Shown here piece by piece: positions 1-23,751 of a stretch of 64,000 bases of DNA (positions are counted from its first letter, which is position 1; every line of letters begins with the position of its first letter). Position numbers and translations under genes: made by a program. The notes under the pieces are model-generated. The model was not told the origin of the DNA, made no database searches, and saw only the letters and a list, made by a program, of their open reading frames with translations. This DNA is from Albula goreensis (Eukaryota; Chordata; Actinopteri; Albuliformes; Albulidae). The stretch spans positions 1,399,501 through 1,463,500 of the forward strand of contig CM040743.1 in NCBI GenBank assembly GCA_022829145.1, in the 5' to 3' direction.

Positions 1-10625
<10,625 letters not shown>

Positions 10626-12240
10626 CCTTGAGTTGCTGTGCAGAACGCCACTGACTGACGTTAGATGACGTTACAACTCTGAGACGTACGGGTGCCCAGT
10701 ACAATCAAAAAACACACGAGTAAGAGGCAAAATGGCAGCCATACATAAAACGCCCGAACCCTATGCAGGACTAACATGTACAGCTAATGATATGGAGACC
10801 GCCTGACTGAAAAGAGTTGTGAGTTTCTCTCAGGTTTCTGGTGTGTCTTTCTTTCTGGTTTCTCATTTTCATTGAAAATAAACTCACCTCTCCCCAAATA
10901 TGTAGTTAAAGGGAATGAAAAGTCAATCAAATATCTGCAAATGACGGATGTTTCAGTATCGCAAAGTACCTAAGCTAAGCTAGCAAACCAGAAGTGAAAG
11001 TGAACAAACCAAAGCAGCGAGGTGAGCGAGAACGAACGAAAGGAGCGGCTGAACTACGGACCCACTGAACTAGAGAGTGAGAGCCATAAGCGAGAGCCAT
11101 GAACTAATCAGAACTGAACTGAAAATACAGTGTAGTTGAGCCAGTATGTAATACAGTTTGTAGACAGTGGGGTGCAAATTCTGTAGAACAGTTGAATAAT
11201 TCAGCTATTACAGATAATACGTAGCTACGCCATGTTGTTCAACTTAATTTTCTGTAATCCTACAGCCAGCTACGTACCAAAAGCGGTAAAAATGATTTCA
11301 CAAATACCCCAACGTGTCTTTAGGAAACTATTAAACTATACGAACATATCAGATGTTTTCCTAATCACATTCATGCTTTATTTAATCATTCAATGTGTGG
11401 TTATAAATGTTATACGCTCGTTTGACACTATATATATAATGTAATTTGGGTGCATGGAATACATAACTGTGACGACAACTTACGACCAACAGATGAATAA
11501 GCAACTCTGGCAGGATTTTTGTTAAGGATAGAGCAGAGTGATATACGACAGAGCAGGCCGATACTGTCATGGTACAGTATGGACTCAGGAGCAGACAGGA
11601 GTAAAATAAACCAAAACTAAGCCATGGGTTTACTGACAGATATAGAATAGAGCAGACTGATATAATTTAGAGCAGACTGATATAAGATAGAGCAGAAACT
11701 TGAGTTTTTGAACAATTGCAATATATATGGACAGTTTTTCCGGAATCATCTCTTGGCCAGTTGTCTAGCAACTTTAAAATATGATAAAAATTTGTCATTT
11801 TAGAATTTAAGTGGACACATTTGCTGTGATACTTGTGATAGGACGCACAGTTATAGATTTTCTGTAATCAACAAAACCACTTCAACAAACCCTCTTGAAA
11901 ATTAAATATTTACATCAACATAGTACCTTTTCCAAATGTAATGTAATAAACAGGAAAGCGAATGCACAAAAAAATGATCGAGTGTTTTAAGCCTGACCAT
12001 ATTACTTATTTTACTTACTTATAGGATAATGTTTCATCTTTCAGATTCAAAATCAACACACAAATGCATGCGCTAACATATTGATCATACTTTTATTGTA
12101 TCCCAGATACAGTTTGTTCAGGTACATCAAAAGTATAAAGAATATCTGTAAAAATTAATGAAAATAATACATGTACAGACAGTATCAAAAATATGGTACA
12201 ACATTTAGACAAAATATATTTCCTTTGATTCCTGAGTAAG
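10626..12240. other. Upstream flank of PRMT5; no further gene seen
   Basis: This holds the presumed PRMT5 promoter and 5'UTR immediately upstream of the start codon at 10625, then AT-rich DNA. At 11,530-11,700 there are a few copies of the GAGCAGACTGATATA motif that forms the large array at 14.4-16.1 kb. A minus-sense AATAAA lies near 12,092 and could serve the PYD-FIIND-CARD gene upstream, but this is unproven. No convincing coding exon was found. Confidence 0.5.
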
Positions 12241-12339
12241 GTATCAGTGGTCATTGTCTCCACACACCTCCATTACCTGAGGAAAGGTCAGTGCTGGGTA
12301 TTGCAGTACAACAGAAGAGCAGTGGCAGGCCTTTCAGTC

Positions 12340-12972
12340 CAGATAGGCTCGTCATTCACCTACGGTCCACAGACAGTATCCACCTGCAGTATCCAGCACT
12401 ACGTCAGCCCTGAAACTGAGCACTGCCAGGGTGTCTGTCATCATTCACCTTCGGTCCACAGACAGTATCCACCTGCAGTATCCAGCACTACGTCAGCCCT
12501 GAAACTGAGCACTGCCAGGGTGTCTGTCATCATTCACCTTCGGTCCACAGACAGTATCCACCTGCAGTATCCAGCACTACGTCAGCCCTGACACTGAGCA
12601 CTGCCAGGGTGTCTGTCATCATTCACCTTCGGTCCACAGACAGTATCCACCTGCAGTATCCAGCACTACGTCAGCCCTGAAACTGAGCACTGCCAGTGTG
12701 TCTGTCATCATTCACCTTCGGTCCACAGACAGTATCCACCTGCAGTATCCAGCACTACGTCAGCCCTGAAACTGAGCACTGCCAGGGTGTCTGTCATCAT
12801 TCACCTTCGGTCCACAGACAGTATCCACCTGCAGTATCCAGCACTACGTCAGCCCTGAAACTGAGCACTGCCAGGGTGTCTGTCATCATTCACCTTCGGT
12901 CCACAGACAGTATCCACCTGCAGTATCCAGCACTACGTCAGCCCTGACACTGAGCACTGCCAGGGTGTCTGG
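12340..12972. repeat. 89-bp minisatellite, about 7 copies
   Basis: The unit includes GTCTGTCATCATTCACCTTC, GGTCCACAGACAGTATCCAC and CTGCAGTATCCAGCACTACG. Copies are nearly identical (AAACTGAG versus ACACTGAG), so the array looks recent. If the terminal exon at 13,002 is real, this array would be in the 3'UTR of the PYD-FIIND-CARD gene. Confidence 0.95.
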
Positions 12973-13001
12973 CTCTACTGCATCACCTGGCAACCACACT
13001 T

Positions 13002-13187
13002 TTACAACTCACTGTTAAAATGTTCTGACAACAGAGCAGAATGAATGGAAGCGAGAGCGTTGTCATGTGAATCGGAGGAGTCACGTGTTCAGCCTCGCCT
13101 CCCAGGACCGGCAGAGCGGGTGCTGCAGTGAGGTCAACCAGATTTGGGAAAGTTTGGGAAAAAGGGGAAAAAAATCGGGCAAAAATG

Positions 13188-13218
<31 letters not shown>

Positions 13219-16200
13219 CATACAACCCTGCACTATTTCTCACTTGCTTTGAAGTTATTCCTCAACTTTAGCCTTTAGTAATCAAACAACAAATCGTCAT
13301 GCTGACCTACCCTTCTACCGGCACCTGAAACCATTTTTCTTTGCTGGATAGTTTGCAAGTTTGTACCCTCAAATCGTTATAATTATTTTGCATCATCATC
13401 ATCTGCACCCAACTTCATAGTTGTTACATTGTTAATGTTATCACTAGCTACGGTAACACAATAGACTGGTACAGATTACAAATTGTTCAGGCATAATATT
13501 TACAAAATAATTACAAAAAAATGCAAACTATTGATCATATGTGACACAATTAAGCCATATTGATTTTTCATCATTACCACATTAATGTTTGATTTATTAC
13601 ACCCGTAAAGAAGCTCTGGGTGTCATTCCTCAATTAAAGCAGTCCCCATCGTCTTTACAGAAATGGCCATTTTTAGAGACTGTTGCAAAGACTCATGGGA
13701 TATCCTACTTGGCCAAGGATATGTCGCATGCTGCCTTCAAATTTAACCAAAATAAGGCACCTTAGAAGGACACATTCTTTGATGACATACTTTGGAAGGA
13801 GAAGTGTGCAAAATAGTGAAAATACGGCCTGCAAAGGCAGCTGAGCTTGTTTTGGGACACGGCCCTCATGTGTCCTCTTCTGCAGGTAAACTGTTTTGTC
13901 CTGAGCCAGCGTAACTCCTGAAGCCATCATGGCCACTCTACAGGCAGACATGATGAGCTCCGTCTGCAGTAGTCTCGCATGGCCACTCTACAGGCAGACA
14001 CGATGAGCTCCGTCTGCAGTAGTCTCGCATGGCCACTCTACAGGCAGACACGATGAGCTCCGTCTGCAGTAGTCTCGGGGCTCCTTCATTTAGGCCTCTG
14101 GTGCTGAAATGCTGACCTTGTCCAACTGCTGCTGTGCTGTGGACATTCAGAACGACAGATGAAGGTGAGTTAATCACATTCAGAATGACAGATGAAGGTG
14201 TGTTAATCACATTCAGAACGACAGATGAAGGTGAGTTAATCACATTCAGAACGACAGATTAAGGTGAGTTAATCACATTCAGAACGACAGATGAAGGTGA
14301 GTTAATCACATTCAGAACGACAGATGAAGGTGAGCTCATCTCCCTGCATTGGAACCCCCCCCCCCCCACAGCCTGAGGAGGAAGAGACTGTACAGGTACC
14401 CTCTCTGCAGGTACCTCCATAGGATAGAGGATAGAGCAGACTGATATAGGATAGAGCGGGCTGATATAGGATAGAGCAGATTGATATAATATAGAGCAGA
14501 CTGATATAGGATAGAGCAGACTGATATAGGCAACATATGATAGAGGTTGAATAGGAGCGGGCTGATATAGCAGAGCGGGCTGATATAGGCCATAGGAGCA
14601 GACTGATAGCCACTGATATAGGACAGAGCGGGCTGATATAGGATAGTACAGAGTGATATAGGATAGAGCGGGCTGATATAGAATAGAGCAGACCGATATA
14701 GGATAGAGCAGACTGATATAGAATAGAGCAGACTGATATAATATAGAGCAGACTGATGTAGGATAGAGCAGACTGATATAGAATAGAGCAGACTGTGATG
14801 ATGTAGGATAGAGCAGACTGATCTAATATATGATATAGATAGAGCAGACTATAGATATATATAGAATAGAGCAGACTGATATAGGATAGAGCGGGCTGAT
14901 ATAGGATAGGATAGAGCAGACTGATATAGGATAGAGCAGACTGATATAATATAGAGCAGACTGATATAGGATAGAGCAGACTGATATAGGATAGAGCAGA
15001 CTGATATAGGATAGAGCAGACTGATATAGAATAGAGCAGACTGATATAGGATAGAGCAGACTGATATAGGATAGAGCAGACTGATATAGAATAGAGGCTG
15101 ATATAGGATAGAGCAGGCTGATATAGGATAGAGCAGACCGATATAGGATAGAGCAGACTGATATAGGATAGAGCAGACTGATATATATATAGAGCAGACT
15201 GATATAGATATAGAGCAGACTGATGATATAGATAGAGCAGAGTTATATAGATAGAGCAGACTGATATAGGATAGAGCAGACTGATATAGGATAGAGCAGA
15301 CTGATATAGGATAGAGCAGACTGATATAGGATAGAGCAGATATAGGATAGAGCAGAGTGATATAATATAGAGCAGAATGATATAGGATAGAGCAGACTGA
15401 TATAGGATAGAGCAGACTGATATAGGATAGAGCAGAGTGATATAGGATAGAGCAGACTGATATAGGATAGGGCAGGCTGATATAGGATAGAGCAGATTGA
15501 TATAATATAGGGCATGCTGATATAGGATAGAGCCGAGTGATATAGTATAGAGCAAGCTGATGTAGGATAGAGCAGATTAATATAATATAGAGCAGAGTGA
15601 TATAGGATAGAGCAGAGTGATATAATATAGAACAGGCTGATGTAGGATAGAGCAGATTGATATAATATAGAGCAGACTGATATAGGATAGAGCAGACTGA
15701 TATAGGATAGAGCAGGCTGATATAGGATAGAGCAGAGCAGAGTGATATAATATATAGAGCAGACTGATATAGGATAGAGCAGGCTGATATAGGATAGAGC
15801 AGACTGATATAGGATAGAGCAGAGTGATATAATATAGAGCAGAATGATATAGGATAGAGCAGACTGATATAGGATAGAGCAGACTGATATAGGATAGAGC
15901 AGACTGATATAGATAGAGCAGATGATATAATATAGAACAGGCTGATGTAGAGCAGAGTGATATAGGATAGAGCAGACTGATATAGGATAAAGCAGACTGA
16001 TATAGGATAGAGCAGATTGATATAGGATATAGGGCTGATATAGGATAGAGCAGAGTGATATAATATAGAACAGACTGATGTAGGATAGAGCAGATTGATA
16101 TAATATAGAGCAGACTGATATAGGATAAAGCCAAGACTGCTACAGAATGGATAGGACTTGATAAGTTGTGTCTTACCCAGGTCTTCCAGAAGGTAAGACT

Positions 16201-19200
16201 CGCTCTCTAGCAGCAGTTTGAAGAAGGTAGCTCTGATCTTAGCAGCTGAATCGAGAGCTTTGTAGAGTAATCTCATTTTGTCATGGCTGGTCCTTGCAGC
16301 TTCGATTTGGCTCCACAACTCCCTGTGAACCATATTTTTACTTCTGAGAGGTTCTGCTACAGACATTGGAGCAGTAACCTTTTCAATGAGCTTATCCCTG
16401 TGTTTCTCTACAAACTGTGCACCTGGGAGAAAGGGGTTAAAAGGAGCCATATTAAATTACTGTCGAAGCTAAGACAGGGAACATCAGGTCCTGCTACCAG
16501 TTTGATAGAATAAAATACAGAAATCTACAGATGGACGAGGGCTGTCTCACCTAGTTTCTGGAACAGATTAGGATTTCTGCTCTGCAGAAGTTTGAAGAAC
16601 TCTTTGCTCCCTGAGCTGAGAGCTCTGTAGAGTATAGTCATTTCCTCTTCAGTGCCGGCAGCACAGATCTGCTTGTACAGATCTTCATCATCTGTCTTTT
16701 TCATATGGGTCATTCCAGCTGTAAGGCAGAATTTTAGATTACTATAAACATACTTCCACACACAGTAGATGATCCTCCCCATCAAACATACCACATACGC
16801 TCAATTGTATTAGATGACTGAGTTTAAAACTTAGCCTCATGAAGCAGGAAAACGCGATTGAAATTCAAAGAGCTAGTGTTACTGACACAGTCAAAGGTGA
16901 CTGAATGTGACAACAACAGAACAACAGAAGTTCGATAGAACCCCAGACATACGAACACTGGGAATCTGAAATGTTCAAAACTCTGAAAGTGGAGTCAAAG
17001 TTTATTCATGCTAGTTAAAAGAGTAATCAGGATAAAACTGGGTCTTTAGTTGGTGATGGTTGTGTGGACTGAAACAGAACTCACCACTGTGGGACACCAT
17101 CTCGCCTGTCTTTACACCTGGGTCTCCCATCTTCTCCTCTGTGACAAGAACGAGAGATAATCACTTTACAGCACACAGCCCAGTGACTGTATATAGTGTA
17201 CAGTATCCCAGTGACTTTATATAATGTAGTGTAAAGTATCACAGTGACTGTATATAGTGTACAGAAGAAAGAATGGCAGTCTTCGTTACACTAAAAAATC
17301 TGAGCACAAAATCAGTGTCTACACATTTTATGTGTCCTCTATGTCATTATTCTATGCCCTTCTGTCAAGAAGAAAAGTGAAAAAGCTTCAAAATGTGTGT
17401 TACTTTATGAGGCCCAATGTGTGCACTAGGCACTGGACAGGGCCGGATAGATGGAGACTGGATGGAGAGAGGAGCTGGAGGTGATGGAGAAGAGCTGGAG
17501 GTGATGGAGAGGAGCTGAAGATCATGGAGAAGAGCTGGAGGTGATGGAGAAGCTCACCTTTCAGACTGACTCGACGCCTCCACACCTCTGAACCCCAGAA
17601 GCCACACGCCACCAGCCTCAGGTCCACTTCCTGCACACCTTTCCCCACAAACACCTCGAATGCTGGGTAGTAGTTTGGGCCGTAGTTACAGAAAAATTCC
17701 TTCCTCTGATGGAGACACAGAATCGTCCAACTATCAACGTGTTCTTATCTTTAACTCACAAATACATTCTATCACAGGGTCCTACATCTTTCTCGTTGAT
17801 AACCAGAACACTTTTCTGGGAGCAAAGCACTTTTATAAATGTAGTTTACAGCATTACAAACAACAGGTATGATGTCATGTATGATGTCATAAAGCTCTCT
17901 CTCATAAAGTGCAGGGGGTTCACCTGTGAGTTTTAAGGGGACCCCTGGTTATCAGTGCAGTGGGTTTACCTGTGAGGGTTAAGGGGACCCCCTGGTTATC
18001 AGTGCAGTGGGTTTACCTGTGAGGGTTAAGGGGACCCCCTGGTTATCAGTGCAGTGGGTTTACCTGTGAGGGTTAAGGGGACCCCCTGGTTATCAGTGCA
18101 GTGGGTTTACAGTGGGTGGTTATCAGTGCAGGGGGTTTACCTGTGAGCCCCTGCAGCGCAGTGGGTTTACCTGTGGCTGCACCTCCAGGGGAGGACAGGT
18201 GAGGCTGTATTCTACTCCAGGAGTCATGTTACACTCAGGGCTGGTCTGGATTGGCTGGTTTCCCCAGAGGTCCCTCTGCTGGTGAAGAACCTGCATTACC
18301 ACAGACACTGATTTTACTGTCCGTCTCCATTACATTATGTACGTGATTACCATACCTTCAGAACTTTATATGTTTTATCTGCAGATACAGATTAACACGG
18401 AGCATGAATATTTAACAGTAGGAGCAGGAAAAAGGAACACACACACAGTCTTTGTGTTGGTGCACTTGCTTAATTTTGGCATGGTAAGGGGCCGTCCCTG
18501 TCCCAGTGTCTTTCTGAAGACCCAGAGGGGTGGACAATGTGATGATGATGATGATGATGATGGTGATGATGAGTTAAATTTGGACTCATAGGATGTTTCG
18601 CTTGTCATTATGTTTCTGAAAGGAAGGTGGTTTGGTCCTTGTGGAATATATTTGGATTTAGAGGCCCTGAAACAGCATGGGTACTGAGCCTGACCTCATC
18701 ACCTGGGTGGATTCCAGAACATTCCATAAGAAAAAGACCAGAAAATGTCCCTGAAGTCTTAGATTCTCCTTAAATTCCCTACATGGAAACATCTTCAGGA
18801 GGATTTACCAGCTAAGGATCTCTCTGCTCATGCTGTTGGTATTTTCAGCATTTTCCATGTCACGTTGTGTGTATAATTCTGAATCTCTAATAAATAATAT
18901 ATTTAATTAGTTATTATGCATTAAATTTGCAGAAAGAGGTTCCTTTTGTATCATGCGTGTCAGCTTCATGGTAGCAGGATCATTCCTGTCAACATGTCAA
19001 TAGGCTGACTATATTAACCTGGATGCCATTCTTTCACTTGGATCTTATGAAATGTTCATTCCACTGCACTGAGGGTATCAAAAGAATGCTTTTGCGTTTG
19101 CTTTGCAGCCATGGTGTCAGCAGGGTAATCCACTGTGAAGTGTCCCTTTATAAGAAAGAATATTGTGCTTTTTCACCTCTGGGTCATAATACAATAATTT

Positions 19201-22200
19201 AGACTAACTGGACAGCTGGCTGTGCTTAATCTATTACATACGGTTTCCTGCTCTCCACTGCTTTACACAAATACAGGGTCAAGGGGACAGTCGGACATGC
19301 ATGTAGACTCTACCTCAGAGAAAGGAACATTTCCAGGCAGCAGTAGCACATTCAGAACTTTTCTGTCGCCACCTGGTGGCCGGAGGAACAATAACACCTG
19401 CCCATGGACAGGGGAGGAGAAGATGCTCTTGATGAGGCCGAAGCTGGAGAGATTACTGACGCTGATCCTCGCATGTGTGTCTGTCACCTCCAGTGGGGTT
19501 AATATCTCCACACTGTCCCCGATCACATGGGCCACTGACAGGAAGTCACAGCGGCCTTCTGGGAAAGTAGAGGGCCAGTTAGACACAGGGACAGAGCAGA
19601 TCCTTACTACCTCTCTTACAATAAACCCTCTGGCGTGCCAATGACTAATCTCACATCTCTGTGATTAGAATGACCAGATTACTTCTCTAATTAGGATTCT
19701 ATCATCTCTGCCTATAATGACCGCAGCGTGTCAGATCACACTAATGTTACCGTAGCGTAAGTCTCAGTGTGAAAGCAGCGCTGTAACGGGCCTGTGACCG
19801 CAGTGTCTCATATTACACTAACGTTACCGTAGCGTAAGTCTCAGTGTGAAAGCAGCACTGTAACGGGCCTGTGACCGCAGTGTCTCATATCACACTAACG
19901 TTAACGTAGCGTAAGTCTCAGTGTGAAAGCAGTGCTGTAACGGGCCTGTGACTGCAGTGTCTCAGATCACACTAGCGTTACTGTAGCGTAAGTCTCAGTG
20001 TGAAAGCAGCGCTGTAACGGGCCTGTGACCGCAGTGTCTCATATTACACTAACGTTACCGTAGCGTAAGTCTCAGTGTGAAAGCAGCACTGTAACGGGCC
20101 TGTGACCGCAGTGTCTCAGATCACACTAGCGTTACCGTAGCGTAAGTCTCAGTGTGCTCACCGGACAGCACTTCACAGTGGGGGAGCTGCAGCTCACAGA
20201 GAGACCGCTCGGGGCAGGTGATGTTGAACAGTGGTCCTGCAGGCTGGTGGCCAGTAGGGGTCAGGAGACTGGAGTCCCAGTAGGTCACATTGTACAGCAC
20301 CTCCCCCTTCCTCTCCATCCCAAACACCAGCCCTGTTAGACTGCACTGGAACTGACCCGCACTGGTGCACTGCAACCTGCAGAGACAACAGCAGTTACTG
20401 TGTCAGCAACTCAGCATGTATTACACAGTAATATTATGCCTATATAGTATTTATAACATAATAACAATGTGGCATTTATAATGTAGTAACTACACGGAGG
20501 CAGCATTTAGAATACAGTAATGACACCAATACACCATGTATAATAGAATACTTTTACACACCAGATATTAATGCAGCATTCATAACACAGCAGCAGATTA
20601 CACTGTATTAACTGCACTAATCTGACATTTATGCCATGGCATAAACAGCTGAAGGAGAGCTGTGCAGCTGCACTGGGCCAGCATATGCAGAAAATGGGAA
20701 ACAGTTACTTAACCTACAGAGGCGAGTGGAATGGAGGAATGCTTCCCTCACTGTAGGTAGGGTCAGGAGTATTGAGGTTCAGTAACAAAGGCATAAATGT
20801 ATCCAGTGGTTACCTGTACGTTATGGTGTCATTTGAGATGTTTGTTTCTGGAGTAAACTCAGTTCTGTGTGTTGGGTCCTGGAATAGAGATAGATTATGA
20901 TATACATGTTATGGTGGACATGAGCTCTGTGAGAAACTCTTTCAGGAGGGCCTCTGGCTGGCTCAGGCTGTGGGTGGGGATGGCCACACATCTGAGAATG
21001 GAGACGTCTGTATTAGAGACTTTTAGATTAGATTTAGATTTTAGATCACTGATATCAGCCTGGATTTACACAGACTGGTGTGTATTTTTGTTTAAAGGGT
21101 TTATTCACAAGAAAGAACATGTATAAACACTTCACCTGAAGTGTATAGCACTCACAGCCTCTTAAACACTATATAATGCATAATTAGTGTTGTTATAGGC
21201 ATATATAAAGAGTATAACAACTTTATAACACATATATTAATATGTACTGAATACTTTATTACACTAGTGTCATAGCATCACAATTGAATGGTCCAAAAAT
21301 TGTTATGAGTTGAATGTTATGAAGGCATCCATATGGAAACCACTGTGAACCGAGTGATAGAAAGCTACATCCCCCTGCCATAAGAAAACAACTTTGTCAC
21401 TGGTTTCATAAAGCCACGTGTCTCTTTTCATAAGAAAACCTGCATGACACTTTTGACAGGAAGCAATATTTATCATTGTCAGAAAATATAAACTAAATAT
21501 GTTATAAGAAACCAAATTTTACCGCAGTTACACAATCTGTGCTTAACAGCTTATGGGTCAAGCTAAGTGTGAACCAACCAAGTGTTCTTAAGCTCTACAT
21601 TTAGGGCCAGATGCATCAAAGCACTCACATGTTAACATTTTTGCACATGCTATTTCAGTGATGCATTTCAGAAAATGTCAACCAGCCTAAAATGCTCTCT
21701 TAGTGTCTTTGCACCAGCGCGATTTTTGCATGTACTAAGTGCTTTAGTAAACTGATCCCTTCGATACAGTAATGATTTCATGTAGATGGTTTGGTTTTTG
21801 CTTTAGGGTTTAGCTCTACATGTCCGCCACATATTAAGGTCTGCTGTAGCTAGTGGGACTTGGCTAACAGCACATGAAGCACTAGCATAATTCAGAGCCT
21901 TAGGGCTAATCATTACCTCTGTAATTTAGTCAAAGGTACTCACAGGTGCACAGGCAGCCTCAGTGTTGGGTGCTGGTTCAGTATTCAGCGCAGATACTGA
22001 GCTCACTGTAGATCCAGAAGCTTCAGGTTCTCATTTTAAAACATAACAGAATGAGTTAGTTTAGACTTCCCAAAAGGTTAATTAGTCATTAGTACTTGTG
22101 CACTGTGGTTTCACATTAATATATCACCGCTAGCTAGCTATAAGAATAAATGGCATATCAACTTACTTGATATCCATTTTCTTTTGTGTGAACAATTTTT

Positions 22201-23751
22201 GGAGGAAAAAAGATTAAAAAAAATCAACACAACACATTGTCAAAAGGTGTTTACAACAGCTGCAAAGACTTTGCAAGTGTGTGTGCCCTAGTGTGATGTG
22301 CCCTCAGTGTTAGTGTGTGTGCCTCCTGAGCTAAGAGCGTTAGCCCAACGGATTGGGGGGGGGGGTGAGGATTTGTAGCCCTGGGGCCCATGCATAGGCA
22401 TCATTTACACTTCATGTTGTGGCCCAACCAGTGCTGTGTATGACGCAACAGTGTAGCTTTAGTTTACACACAAACACACCTCTAGGGAGCAGAGTCCTGC
22501 ACAGATCCTGTTTTGTAGACCTCACGTGCCCCGCACCTGCAGTAGCTACTTAACACCGCACCCGAACCCCAACCCGACACTAATTTAATGCCGTACCCGA
22601 CCGACCCGTTTAACATGAAAACTGCGCCGGACCCGAACCAGTATTAAAATAATGCAACTACATCAGGTTCACCAAAAAAAAAAATGATTTGCTCATTCAA
22701 GCAATGTTTATTAACTGACACAAACACTGGGACTGGGCTTTTTGGAATAGCCTGCATCTTAAGCACTGAAGCTCTGAAGTTATATTAATGAGTTTTAATA
22801 AACTTTGTACTGTGATACCAAAATGATTATACAACCAGAAACAGGTGAGGCCAAATAAGGACGCTTACTGTGGTAATTCTCCAGTCTTTGAGCCAGACGA
22901 TTCTGGCCTGTATTCTTCAGGACGTGCAGAGTGACCCTCACAGCCCCCTCTTCTCCATAGGAATGCAGCATGTGATCCACAGTGTCTGGCACATCCCTGT
23001 TCTCCAGCTGGCTCTTTGGGATGGGTCTGAAGCCCTCAGGCACATCATGGGTCAGATTCCACCAGAACCTCTTCAGCTCTTCTGCTGTCAGCTCATCCAG
23101 AGTGGATATAAGCAGGTATGGAACCCCCGGCATGGCTGTGGACACACAGGAAACATGGACACACGCGTTCTTAGAAAGAGGAAGTGAGACAAAGCAGTGA
23201 CAATGATGGAGAGAGAAAGAGAGTGAAACAGTAAACTGTGTAGATGTTTGTCATGAGCAGATTTGCCATGGCAACCACAAAGCAGGTGACAGGCAAACTC
23301 AAACCTGCAGTACCCATGCAGTGCTGTTTTTTAAGGTTTTTACAGATTGAAGCACCCCTAGCAAACCAACCAAAATTTGGCCAAACTAGTAATTGTATGT
23401 GGTTGGGTGATATGTTACCATAGCGATGTACCCATAGTGAGTCATGTGCAGAAGGACAAACCTCACTCACTTTAAATGATGAAAATTAAAGAACAACAAG
23501 CTCTTCAAATTTAAATCAGGCCAGTTCTTCTGTGCTGTACAATCAGAGACTGTTCGGAGGACAAAATGAGTGACTGGGATTTGTTGTTCACCAACTGAGA
23601 ATTGTAAATCACTCTACAAAACCATCAAAGTTGCAGAACTCACATACATAAGAACAGCCGACTATCCACTTTCCCTCATACAGGTAAAAAGAAAGAGAGT
23701 AGGGTTAAACACACCTTTGAGGGAAGGTCCATGGGAGCCGGAGGATTTAGC
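13002..23751 (-). CDS. PYD-FIIND(ZU5-UPA)-half-CARD-CARD inflammasome-type gene (start exon not found)
   Basis: Predicted cytosolic innate-immune adaptor or sensor resembling the FIIND-CARD half of NLRP1/CARD8. Exons (minus): 23715-23751, 22869-23135 (PYD, with LLISTLDELTAEELKRFWW), 21944-22029 (linker, weaker acceptor), 20814-20878, 20162-20376 (QCSLTGLVFGMERKGEVLY), 19314-19558 (ZU5 core: FLSVAHVIGD, then SNLSSFGLIK), 18171-18290, 17558-17705 (UPA: RLVACGFWGS), 17085-17138 (hinge), 16551-16718 (half-CARD), 16177-16422 (CARD, AQFVEKHRDKLIEKVT). Every junction keeps frame. A tentative last exon at 13002-13024 adds EHFNSEL and a stop; it is supported only by a pyrimidine-rich acceptor and by phase. 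No NACHT or LRR is visible and no ATG exon was identified. The His of the FIIND processing centre is present, but the position after SSF is Gly. The gene could begin upstream of 23,751, or share upstream exons with its neighbours. Confidence 0.75.
13025..13925. other. Non-coding stretch with a poly(A) tract
   Basis: Contains an A-rich run at 13,191-13,218 and otherwise AT-rich single-copy-looking DNA. I see no supported gene. Confidence 0.4.
13929..14080. repeat. 50-bp tandem repeat, 3 copies
   Basis: GGCCACTCTACAGGCAGACA starts at 13931, 13981 and 14031. Copies differ at about one base (TGATGAGC versus CGATGAGC). Confidence 0.95.
14141..14335. repeat. 33-bp tandem repeat, about 6 copies
   Basis: The unit contains CATTCAGAACGACAGATGAA and GGTGAGTTAATCA. 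Copies are nearly identical. Confidence 0.95.
14410..16130. repeat. 20-bp minisatellite (GAGCAGACTGATATAGGATA), about 85 copies
   Basis: Dense head-to-tail array with many one-base variants (AGAGTGATATA, AATATAGAGCAG and others). It lies directly downstream of the CARD exon (16177-16422). The same family recurs at 11,640-11,690 and 63,890-64,000. Long minus-strand ORFs crossing it (rich in ILYQSALSYI) are repeat translations, not genes. Confidence 0.97.
17918..18165. repeat. 47-bp repeat derived from a splice donor, about 5 copies
   Basis: The unit contains GTGGGTTTACCTGTGAGGGT and TAAGGGGACCCCCTGGTTAT. On the minus strand it carries CACAG/GTAAACCCACTG, the same bases as the true donor of exon 18171-18290. 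It begins right after that donor. Confidence 0.9.
19722..20158. repeat. 77-bp minisatellite, about 5-6 copies
   Basis: The unit contains CACTAACGTTACCGTAGCGT and AAGTCTCAGTGTGAAAGCAG. The array ends within a few bases of the donor of exon 20162-20376 (GTGAGCACACTGAGACTTAC in minus sense). Confidence 0.95.
20879..21943. other. Intron of the FIIND gene; nothing recognised
   Basis: AT-rich sequence between the first ZU5 exon and the linker exon. I see no repeat array or coding signal. Confidence 0.4.
22030..22868. other. Intron with transposon-like GC-rich motif
   Basis: Between the PYD exon and the linker exon. At about 22,520-22,640 there is a run of ACCCGA/CCCGAACC motifs typical of dispersed non-autonomous fish repeats. 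I cannot name the family. A short poly(G) lies near 22,355. Confidence 0.35.

Noticed and set aside
14302..16450. Long minus ORFs, one starting MAPFNPFLPG and fused to a CARD
   Set aside because: MAPFNPFLP is intron sequence before the acceptor at 16422, and after 16177 the frame runs into the 20-bp array. Only 16177-16422 is exon.
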